This document shows positions 17,166 to 25,311 of a stretch of DNA of 44,002 bases, one piece after another (position 1 is the stretch's first letter; every line of letters starts with the position of its first letter). Origin of the DNA: Acidithiobacillus ferrivorans (GTDB lineage: Bacteria; Pseudomonadota; Gammaproteobacteria; Acidithiobacillales; Acidithiobacillaceae). The notes under the pieces are model-generated. The model did no database searches. It was not told the DNA's origin and saw nothing but the letters and a program-made list of their open reading frames with translations. The stretch lies in NCBI GenBank assembly GCA_018853935.1, contig JAAOMR010000039.1:1-44002 (forward strand), read 5' to 3'. The position numbers and the translations under genes are program-made.

Positions 17166-18127
17166 TGCAAGTGCTGGTCACGGGTGCGGCAGGGCATACG
17201 GCGGCGGCGCTGTTACCCGCACTGCTCGCCCGCCCGGACATCCACCGGGTCATCGCCCTGGATCGCCGGGCACCCGCCATACAGCATCCGCACCTGCAAT
17301 ACCTGCCTTTGGATATACGCGATCTGCGGCTTGTCGAGTGTCTGACGCATGTGGACTGCGTCATTCATCTCGCCTTTATGGTGCTCAGTCCGCGCCGCGG
17401 ACCGCAACGCCGATGGCGCGAGGAAATGCGCCGGATTAACCTCGATGGCAGTCAGCATCTGTTTCGTGCGGCAGCAGAAGCCAGCGTACCGCAAGTCATC
17501 TATTCCAGCAGTGTGGCGGCTTATGGCGCCTGGCCAGATAATCCCATTCCCATCCGCGAAAGCCAGCCGTGTCGTCCTGTACCGGGTTTTGCCTATAGTG
17601 AGGACAAGGCTGCGCTGGAACAGTGGTTGGATGTATTCACGATCATGCAAAGTCAAACCGCCATCGCGCGGCTCCGTTTGCACGCTATTATCGGTCCTCG
17701 TGGGCAGGCATTGGTAAACGCTATAGCGACGAGCCCTTACGGACTACGACTGCGTGATCCGGACCTGCCCATTCAATGTCTTCACGAAGAGGATGCAGTT
17801 ACCGCCCTGCTGGCGGCACTGGACTATGGCCGGGGCGGGGTATTCAATATCGCGGCACCCGATCCCATTCCCTGGTCAAGCATTCCTCGCCGCTGGCAAC
17901 TTCCCCTCTCCCCCACCCAACTGCACCGTGTACATAGCTGGCTACGCCCTTTTAGTACCCGCCTCGGCGACCCTGGCTGGCTACAGGTCCTGGAAAATCC
18001 GCTGGTTGTCGACATCAGTCACGCCCAGCAGACATTGAGGTGGCACCCTCGTTATAACGTGTACAGCGCTATTACCCGGTTACGCGATACGGGCGGGCAG
18101 CGGCCAAAGCACCCTTGGAGCGGCTGA
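17165..18127 (+). CDS. NAD-dependent epimerase/dehydratase (extended SDR)
   Basis: The 320-residue protein has an N-terminal Rossmann fold (VLVTGAAGHTA), the extended-SDR segment VIHLA, a serine cluster YSSS (113-116) and the catalytic Tyr144-x3-Lys148 (YSEDK). The nucleotide-binding motif ends in Ala where most members have Gly (TGxxGxxA). The substrate-binding half is poorly conserved, so the reaction (epimerase, dehydratase or reductase) cannot be named. Its ATG shares one base with the stop of the flavin monooxygenase gene, and the diiron oxygenase gene begins 21 bp downstream. This points to one operon and perhaps one pathway. Confidence 0.85.
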   Translation: MQVLVTGAAGHTAAALLPALLARPDIHRVIALDRRAPAIQHPHLQYLPLDIRDLRLVECLTHVDCVIHLAFMVLSPRRGPQRRWREEMRRINLDGSQHLFRAAAEASVPQVIYSSSVAAYGAWPDNPIPIRESQPCRPVPGFAYSEDKAALEQWLDVFTIMQSQTAIARLRLHAIIGPRGQALVNAIATSPYGLRLRDPDLPIQCLHEEDAVTALLAALDYGRGGVFNIAAPDPIPWSSIPRRWQLPLSPTQLHRVHSWLRPFSTRLGDPGWLQVLENPLVVDISHAQQTLRWHPRYNVYSAITRLRDTGGQRPKHPWSG

Positions 18128-18148
18128 GCGTCCGTGGCAGAATAGCCT

Positions 18149-19039
18149 ATGAACTTCGCCCAACGTATCCCCACGCACGCCCAGATCCAGCGCCATCACG
18201 ACGCACTGGTCAATCGGCTCAACGAGCACAGCAGTAACTACCGGGACCCTGTCCAGGCGGTCCCGTGGAAAAGCCTTGATGCAGAAACAGCCTGGCTCCC
18301 CGAAGAACTGCTATCGATCTATGGATTGCCGGAATACGTACAACTGAGTCAGGACGAACGCATCCGTCTTTCCCAGGTCGAATTTGTCTCTTTCTGCGAA
18401 CTGGGCCTATGGCTGGAGGCCCTGTTCATCCAACGCCTGGGCGCCAACTCGCTACAAGAGATGTACCGCGATCCGGTCAGCTACCATTATCAGCTTCATG
18501 AACTGCGGGAAGAAGTGGGGCACAGCCTCATGTTTCTGGAATTACAGCAACGTGCGCAACTCCCATTTATGACCCCTTTGAGCGAGCGCCCGCCCTTGGC
18601 CCGTCTTTTCGCCCGTTATGCGCCCGAAGGCTCCGCAGCTTTCTGGGCAACTATTCTGGTCGGTGAGGATGTACCGGACCGCATGAATCGACTGATCTTT
18701 GCACGCAAGGATCTGCCCGCAGCGGTACTGGCCATCACCCACATCCACATGCGCGAAGAAGCGCGTCACATGGCTTTTGCCCGTACCACCATTCAGATGC
18801 GCAGTCAGGCCATGGGTCGCGCAAAAAAACGTTTCATCAGCCCCGTTCTGCGCGAGGTGTTTCGCCAGTTTTTGCGAACCAGTTTCTTTCCAGGCGAACA
18901 GGTCTATGCGGCGGCCGGGTTGAGCAATCCGCGGATCTGGGCACGCCGCGTGCGCCGCAACCCACACCGTATTCACCTGATGAACCAGTGTGCAGCCCCC
19001 AGCCGCGATTTTCTGCGCACGCAAGGCTTTGCCTTGTGA
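18149..19039 (+). CDS. AurF-like diiron oxygenase
   Basis: The 296-residue all-helical protein carries the spaced carboxylate and histidine ligands of a diiron oxygenase related to AurF (p-aminobenzoate N-oxygenase, PF11583): an early Glu (Glu84 or Glu90), Glu122-x-x-His125 in REEVGHSLMF, Glu173, and His200, Glu204 and His207 in HMREEARH. The HxxxExxH second half matches the AurF layout. Such enzymes oxygenate amines or other small molecules, so this one probably hydroxylates or N-oxidises a metabolite made or consumed by the two upstream enzymes. The substrate is unknown. No ribosome-binding site is strong; expression may follow from the upstream genes. Confidence 0.78.
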   Translation: MNFAQRIPTHAQIQRHHDALVNRLNEHSSNYRDPVQAVPWKSLDAETAWLPEELLSIYGLPEYVQLSQDERIRLSQVEFVSFCELGLWLEALFIQRLGANSLQEMYRDPVSYHYQLHELREEVGHSLMFLELQQRAQLPFMTPLSERPPLARLFARYAPEGSAAFWATILVGEDVPDRMNRLIFARKDLPAAVLAITHIHMREEARHMAFARTTIQMRSQAMGRAKKRFISPVLREVFRQFLRTSFFPGEQVYAAAGLSNPRIWARRVRRNPHRIHLMNQCAAPSRDFLRTQGFAL

Positions 19040-19051
19040 ACAGCTATTTCC

Positions 19052-19060
19052 TGCTATAAT
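19052..19060 (+). promoter_or_regulatory. Extended -10 promoter element before the small gene and pgm
   Basis: The sequence TGCTATAAT is a perfect extended -10 (TGnTATAAT). It lies 22 bp before the ATG at 19082, leaving room for a short leader with GGAG. No good -35 is seen, which extended -10 promoters do not require. Confidence 0.6.
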
Positions 19061-19081
19061 CTGAAAACTATGGAGAACAAT

Positions 19082-20991
<1,910 letters not shown>

Positions 20992-21006
20992 TAAAGGAGT
21001 TTAATC

Positions 21007-21363
21007 ATGATAGATTATGAAAATGATAATACTATTGGGTATAGCGCCCTCGGTATCGCTTTGCTAGCCGGTGCGGTAGCCGGTGCGGTCACTGCCCTGC
21101 TTTTTGCGCCGCAAACGGGCGATCGTACCCGTGAACAATTACGGCATCAGGCTAACCGGGCCTGGGATCGCGTCGTGGCTTCTCGAGAGCGGATGAATGA
21201 GCGGGTTGAGGAACTGCTCGACACCATCGCCATCTACAGCGAAGAGCTGGTCCAGAAAGGCAAAGAACTCACTGACAAGGAGCGCCAGCGCCTGAATGAT
21301 GGTATTGGTCTTGCGCGCGGGGAGTTGGACCGTTTGCGGCGTCGTCTTTCTCGTTTAGATTGA
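21007..21363 (+). CDS. YtxH domain-containing protein
   Basis: The 118-residue protein has one N-terminal hydrophobic segment with a glycine/alanine pattern (about residues 11-33, GIALLAGAVAGAVTALLFAP, followed by QTGDRTREQLR), the mark of YtxH proteins, and then a long charged, probably coiled-coil helix. Members are small general-stress or envelope proteins of unclear function. A strong AAAGGAG lies 8 bp before the ATG. It follows pgm by 15 bp, so it is probably cotranscribed with it. tRNA-Pro follows. Confidence 0.82.
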   Translation: MIDYENDNTIGYSALGIALLAGAVAGAVTALLFAPQTGDRTREQLRHQANRAWDRVVASRERMNERVEELLDTIAIYSEELVQKGKELTDKERQRLNDGIGLARGELDRLRRRLSRLD

Positions 21364-21397
21364 CCGCAGCGGGGCAAGCGGCTATTCTCTGCGGCGA

Positions 21398-21474
21398 CGG
21401 GGCGTAGCGCAGCTTGGTAGCGCGCCTGCTTTGGGAGCAGGATGTCGTAGGTTCGAATCCTATCGCCCCGACCA
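21398..21474 (+). tRNA. tRNA-Pro (anticodon TGG)
   Basis: The 77-nt gene begins CGGGGCG and ends CGCCCCG-ACCA, a full acceptor stem with encoded CCA. The anticodon stem CCTGC/GCAGG encloses TTTGGGA, giving anticodon TGG for CCA codons (and other Pro codons by wobble). The T-loop is GGTTCGAATCC. The accessory scar begins just after it, so its 3' end may once have served as an integration site, though no duplicated att repeat was seen. Confidence 0.98.
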
Positions 21475-21484
21475 ATTAAAAGAA

Positions 21485-21517
21485 AGGCTTGAGCGTTACG
21501 CTTGGGCCTCTTTTTTT
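21485..21517 (+). terminator. Rho-independent terminator of tRNA-Pro
   Basis: An 11-bp stem with several G-U pairs (AGGCTTGAGCG with CGCTTGGGCCT, loop TTA) is followed by seven T residues, 10 bp after the tRNA. Confidence 0.82.
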
Positions 21518-21627
21518 GCCATTTGCCCTAATGGTTACGCTCACGTTTACACTTGGCATTTTGTTGGGGCAGATAGAGCCGATTCCGTATACCGCCAATT
21601 TAAGCCCATCAGGCACTTTCCTTCGCC

Positions 21628-21652
21628 AGGGCTACCAAAATGAGGTAGCCCT
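21628..21652. repeat. Perfect 9-bp inverted repeat at the edge of the IS remnant
   Basis: AGGGCTACC and GGTAGCCCT are perfect complements around a 7-base AAAATGA spacer. There is no T run, so it is not a normal terminator. It lies where the transposase frame becomes nonsense and may be a rearrangement scar. Confidence 0.55.
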
Positions 21653-21784
21653 AAAACTCTCAATGGGTGCGTTGTCGTAACAATTGCCTTTTCTCGACAT
21701 GGAGGTCACCAGGCCGTTTTTCTGAAGAATGGTGCGAATGGCCACTTTCAAACGCTCATCCTCCTGGCGATGCTTCGACAGCGG
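21632..21784 (-). pseudogene. IS3-family transposase remnant
   Basis: On the minus strand a 50-codon stretch reads LSKHRQEDERLKVAIRTI... and then NGLVTSMSRKGNCYDNAP followed by IESF. The second part is the hallmark motif of IS3-family OrfB integrases (SMSRKGNCxDNAxxESF, containing the last catalytic region). The first part resembles the start of OrfB, so an internal deletion seems to have joined the two ends of the gene. The frame is closed by TGA upstream and by TAG after SFRATSFW. The full IS (about 1.2-1.5 kb) is gone, and no terminal inverted repeats could be assigned. It marks an old insertion beside tRNA-Pro. Confidence 0.75.
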
Positions 21785-21944
21785 TCACTTCAGCCAAGCG
21801 TGAAAGCCGCTACACGGCAACCCCCTCAAAACTGTACCCACCGAGGCCGGTGTAACGGTGCGACAATTTGCCGCAGTTAACACGGGCTGCGCAGCGTGTA
21901 ATATGCATATGGCTTACATGCTATCAAAACAGGAGGAAACAGGT
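21785..21944. other. Non-coding remainder between IS remnant and beta-barrel gene
   Basis: I see no intact gene. The sequence CCTCAAAACTGTACCCA near 21824-21840 resembles an insertion-sequence end, but its partner was not found. The upstream region of the beta-barrel gene, with AGGAGG at 21931-21936, lies at the right end. Confidence 0.35.
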
Positions 21945-22952
21945 ATGGCCAATCTATTTAATATACATAAGATTGCAACGTTACGTTTTTTGTCGACTAC
22001 GGTGACCGCGATCACCATCGCCATGATTCCAAACATGGCGTCAGCTTGCGCTTGTGGTTGTGGTGTTTTCAATCTGGGTTTGCCTGGTCTTCCCAGCACC
22101 TTCTACAAAACCAAGATATCCCTTCAGTACGACTATATGAACCAAAATGAAACCCAGCATGGTAGTAGTATCGTGTCGGGAAATTTAAATCCGGACAAGC
22201 AAATAGAGACAAATTTCTTTAATTTGAACATTCAGCACATGTTCAATCATCAGTGGGGAATCATGGCGATGATCCCATACTGGAATAGGCACTTCGTCAC
22301 CGACAGTAATGGTGCCGTCGGGCTTACCGATGCGAGCCAGGGCGTTTCTCCACAAATACTTACCTCTAACGCCACGGTTCTTTCGGATATCCGCATAATG
22401 GGCATGTACACGGGTTTCTCAAGCGACATGTCCAGCGGTATAACCTTTGGTTTAAAACTGCCTACAGGGCCGACCAATGCCGGCAATTATTATCAAGGGG
22501 GTCCGATCATGGATCGGGACACCCAGCCAGGAACAGGTACGAACGACTTGCTTCTTGGTGGATATAAGGTGGGGAATGAGTCCGACTGGGGATGGTTCAC
22601 GCAAATCTTATGGCGTCACGCACTCGATAGTTACCAGGGTTATCGTCCGGGAGACAGCGTGAATCTCGCCGTGGGGGCGCATTATGACGGGATAGAGAGC
22701 GGCACCCATTTGATCCCTACCCTGCAGTTGAACTACCAGTGGCGCGGCCATGACCAAGGCGGTGGTGATGCTGCATATGGTAATATGAACAGTGGTTACT
22801 CCAACCTATATATCACCCCGGGTGTGCAGATCAACTTGAGCAGTAAATGGTTATTGAATACTTCGGTTTATTTGCCGATTTATCGTTACGCCAATGGCTA
22901 TCAGCAGGTCGCGCATTTCATGGCGAATGCGGGTGTGACATACCAGTTCTGA
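21945..22952 (+). CDS. Outer-membrane beta-barrel protein with Cys-rich N terminus
   Basis: The 335-residue protein has a signal peptide ending near ASACACGCG and a mature domain of alternating aromatic/polar strands that ends in Phe (VTYQF), as in outer-membrane barrels. It looks like the 'transporter' family often annotated near metal and oxidase genes. Three cysteines just after the cleavage region (CACGCG) are unusual and might bind metal or a lipid. There is no plug domain, so it is not a TonB receptor. AGGAGG 8 bp before the ATG at 21945 fixes the start; the open frame begins earlier at 21858. It converges on the DsbG-like gene. Function unknown. Confidence 0.65.
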   Translation: MANLFNIHKIATLRFLSTTVTAITIAMIPNMASACACGCGVFNLGLPGLPSTFYKTKISLQYDYMNQNETQHGSSIVSGNLNPDKQIETNFFNLNIQHMFNHQWGIMAMIPYWNRHFVTDSNGAVGLTDASQGVSPQILTSNATVLSDIRIMGMYTGFSSDMSSGITFGLKLPTGPTNAGNYYQGGPIMDRDTQPGTGTNDLLLGGYKVGNESDWGWFTQILWRHALDSYQGYRPGDSVNLAVGAHYDGIESGTHLIPTLQLNYQWRGHDQGGGDAAYGNMNSGYSNLYITPGVQINLSSKWLLNTSVYLPIYRYANGYQQVAHFMANAGVTYQF

Positions 22953-22969
22953 AGATGATTGGCTGGCCT

Positions 22970-23554
22970 CTAATTGTCTAGTCTGTGTCCAGAGCTTAGA
23001 AGATCGAGTTGCGTCTTCGACAGTTCGCCACGAAAGGCCTCCACCTGTCCATCAGGAAGTCTATAAACCAACTCTGGCAAGGTGGTGGCACCCGTACTTA
23101 TGAAAATCCGCTCATTCTGCCGTAACGCGGAATGAGTGGCTTCCGTGGCGGTGGCAGATGAGATCGCCGCATGCCCGGTTCTGAGTAATTCCATGTAGTT
23201 ATTTTTCATGGCTTCTTGTGGATTTTGTGCCTGAAGAATGGCGGCGGCCTTACCGAAGCTGGAGTCGGTGAGGAAACCTACCGGTACGTAGCGAACGGTG
23301 AGCTGGCCTTTATCGGCGAACGGACGTTCCAATTGGAATGCTTTTGCGCAATATATGCAGTTAGGATCGAAAAAGTCATAAATTACCGTTTTCCCTGAAC
23401 CTGTTTGAATATAAGTTGCATGTTCCAGCCGGCTCCAAAGTTTTTGCCATTTATCAGAAGCCAGGGCCGATGACGAGCAGACAATAAAATAACTCATCAG
23501 AAAAGCATATTGAATTATTCTTTTCATATTCCTCGGGGAGATTAAGTTCTTCAT
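22970..23554 (-). CDS. DsbG/DsbC-like thiol-disulfide interchange protein lacking the dimerisation domain
   Basis: The 194-residue protein has a signal peptide (hydrophobic core about 14-31) and a thioredoxin-fold catalytic domain with FFDPNCIYCAKAF (Cys66 and Cys69) and a cis-proline segment GATTLPELVYR. The catalytic half aligns with DsbG, but the N-terminal cystatin-like dimerisation domain (about 60-80 residues) is missing, so it is probably a monomeric oxidoreductase. Two starts are possible: ATG 23554 and ATG 23527 (MKRIIQ), the latter with GAGG unusually close. It lies downstream of cyo operon 1 on the same strand, after decayed genes. A role in oxidase maturation is possible but unproven. 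Confidence 0.78.
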   Translation of the reverse strand: MKNLISPRNMKRIIQYAFLMSYFIVCSSSALASDKWQKLWSRLEHATYIQTGSGKTVIYDFFDPNCIYCAKAFQLERPFADKGQLTVRYVPVGFLTDSSFGKAAAILQAQNPQEAMKNNYMELLRTGHAAISSATATEATHSALRQNERIFISTGATTLPELVYRLPDGQVEAFRGELSKTQLDLLSSGHRLDN

Positions 23555-23614
23555 TTTATCTATCCATCGTTATATTGAGCCATAGTTAGGTTGGGCGCCG
23601 CCAGACCTTATGCA

Positions 23615-23842
23615 TCATTGTGTTTCATGTGGTCTTCGCTGAGTCCGCCAATTTGGGACATTACATAACACACAACGTCGGGCATTTCCGGCATCGCTGC
23701 TATCCAGCAGCACCATCTTCCTGTTCGTATTCCACATAGGTAGTATAAATCTCGCCTTATGCCGTACGTTTACGATGTACCCCGTTAAGGTTACTACTGT
23801 CCCGATTGTAGTCGCTTTATGGGATTGCGGAAAGAACCACAT
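23615..23842 (-). CDS. Small hypothetical ORF downstream of cyo operon 1
   Basis: From the ATG at 23842, with AAGGAG 6 bp upstream, a 75-codon frame runs to a stop at 23615. It contains VVTLTGYIVNVRHKARF and ends with two cysteines (CVLC), loosely like an OB-fold or metal-binding fragment. I do not recognise the family. The frame lies between a decayed gene and the DsbG-like gene on the same strand and could itself be a fragment. The good ribosome-binding site is the main support. Confidence 0.35.
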   Translation of the reverse strand: MWFFPQSHKATTIGTVVTLTGYIVNVRHKARFILPMWNTNRKMVLLDSSDAGNARRCVLCNVPNWRTQRRPHETQ

Positions 23843-23868
23843 GACCCGCTCCTTGCCGTTGTGGGCCT

Positions 23869-24104
23869 TCAGTCTGCGGTCGTACAGACCCCCACCTGCC
23901 AATCAGGAACTCTATGGGAATGTGCGAAGAGCAGAAACCCGACGGCGACATGGGTTACTGCGGGATAAAAGGCGATGAGGGATAGGCAGGCATCATCCAG
24001 CCGAAAGTAGCGACCAGAAACAGGGCAGTACTGACGTGGGCAGCGATGGTCCATTGCACAGCCTTCTGCGATTTGATGAAGGAGACCGGTGAGCAAGCAG
24101 CCAA
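23869..24104 (-). pseudogene. Frameshifted remnant of a small membrane-protein gene behind cyoD1
   Basis: From a TTG at 24104 with AGGTGA upstream, the frame reads KSQKAVQWTIAAHVSTALF, then GWMMPAYP, and hits a stop after a 2-base insertion (TC in TATCCCTCATCGCC). Shifting frame restores IAFYPAVTHVAVGFLLF, after which similarity to the copy at 37207-37482 ends. The two copies share long nucleotide matches in the same place behind cyoD. The hydrophobic pattern suits a membrane protein with two to three helices, and the spacing of residues is reminiscent of the C-terminal part of CyoE/UbiA prenyltransferases, although a separate 90-residue protein is also possible. Confidence 0.65.
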
Positions 24105-24218
24105 TCACCTGTACTACCGGCCTCATCTCCCCTTCTATTGCGTGGGGGATTAACTGACCTCTGCTAAAACGTCTGTTTTTCGGTCATAGCCACATACTCC
24201 GCATACTCTGCCCTTCCA

Positions 24219-24605
24219 CTAATGAGGCATGGAAGGCACATGGGCCATACTGGACGCTGCTGGAGGCATAATCATGGTACGCTGGTACAACCCATGGAAC
24301 ATCCACGCGGTCAATCCGATGGTAACAACAAATAACGGTAGAAAAAGCACCATGGCCACGGTATGCCACATCTGCGCATGGGATATATCCATATGCAAAA
24401 TAAAGTAGCCCTGAATAATTACCACCACGCCAGCAAGGAAAGAGGTCATCAGGACCGTCCCGAAAGGTGTCGTGATGTGCGCCACAGCCAACCAAAGACC
24501 TACTGTCATCAGCAGCATGGAAATAATAAAACTCGCCAGATATGCGCGACCATTAGCCAGTTGCACCTCCGGATGATTTAACGGATTTTGCATATGTTCT
24601 GTCAT
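24219..24605 (-). CDS. cyoD: CyoD1, cytochrome bo3 quinol oxidase subunit IV
   Basis: Subunit IV stabilises the bo3 quinol oxidase in the cytoplasmic membrane. The 128-residue protein has three predicted transmembrane helices and the subunit IV pattern YFILHMDISHAQMWHTVAMVLFLPLFVVTIGLTAWMF (read across helices 2 and 3). The ATG at 24605 overlaps the cyoC1 stop in ATGA form, so the longer open frame upstream is not used. It has a C-terminal tail (PPAASSMAHVPSMPH) a little longer than E. coli CyoD (109 residues). It is the last intact oxidase subunit gene in operon 1. Confidence 0.92.
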   Translation of the reverse strand: MTEHMQNPLNHPEVQLANGRAYLASFIISMLLMTVGLWLAVAHITTPFGTVLMTSFLAGVVVIIQGYFILHMDISHAQMWHTVAMVLFLPLFVVTIGLTAWMFHGLYQRTMIMPPAASSMAHVPSMPH

Positions 24606-25240
24606 GCCACCATCCCCTGCAAATAAACAAAGGTAAATACAAACACCCAAATGACTGCCTGAAAATGCCAGAACAGTCGAAGATTAATCAGACGATAAAC
24701 TACGTTGGCACTAAAACCCTCCCGTGCGATCTGGACCATCATGACCAACATCCATACCACACCAACGAGAATATGCAGCGCGTGATAGATTACAACTGTG
24801 AAAAATATAGACAAAAATCCACTGACTTGTGGAGTGACGCCATGCGCAAACATATTGCCAATATCTATGCCTGCGATTACCAAATAAATCACGCCAAGCA
24901 GCATGGCGACAAACATACTGCCAATCACCCCACCGCGATTTCCATTTTTTAGCGCAACCATCGAATAGCCATAAATCAACACACTAAGAAATAAGGTAAT
25001 GGTTTCACCATACGCATAAACCGGGTTAATAAACGCAGAGGGCGATGGACCCCCCGCCAGATTAACCACATGACTCAACACACCCAGTGTTGCGAATAAT
25101 GCCGCATAGACCATGGCGTCAGTCAACATATAGAGCCAGAATCCAAAGGTCCGGGTACCGATCATGTCATGACCAGGATAGTGTCGCGCCCAGAGTGTGG
25201 CGTGGGCCGGATCGACTTTTTGTGCTGCAGATGCACTCAT
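24602..25240 (-). CDS. cyoC: CyoC1, cytochrome bo3 quinol oxidase subunit III
   Basis: The 212-residue membrane protein has five hydrophobic helices and heme-copper oxidase subunit III features (TFGFWLYMLTDAMVYAALFA, YHALHILVGVVWMLVMM, LRLFWHFQAVIWVFVFTFVYL). AGGAG lies 7 bp upstream of the ATG at 25240; the open frame before it falls in the cyoB1 end and is not used. It is separated from cyoB1 by 71 bp and overlaps cyoD1 by four bases. It assists assembly and proton entry rather than catalysis. Confidence 0.93.
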   Translation of the reverse strand: MSASAAQKVDPAHATLWARHYPGHDMIGTRTFGFWLYMLTDAMVYAALFATLGVLSHVVNLAGGPSPSAFINPVYAYGETITLFLSVLIYGYSMVALKNGNRGGVIGSMFVAMLLGVIYLVIAGIDIGNMFAHGVTPQVSGFLSIFFTVVIYHALHILVGVVWMLVMMVQIAREGFSANVVYRLINLRLFWHFQAVIWVFVFTFVYLQGMVA

Positions 25241-25311
25241 TGAATAACTCCTTTTTTCAGATATGCTCGAAAACGGGCTTCCCGACCCAATTAAGGATCG
25301 GGATAAGTCCG

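Noticed and set aside
21398-21944. Integrative element inserted at tRNA-Pro.
   Set aside because: There is no integrase gene and I found no direct repeat of the tRNA 3' end downstream. Only an IS3 remnant supports past mobility.
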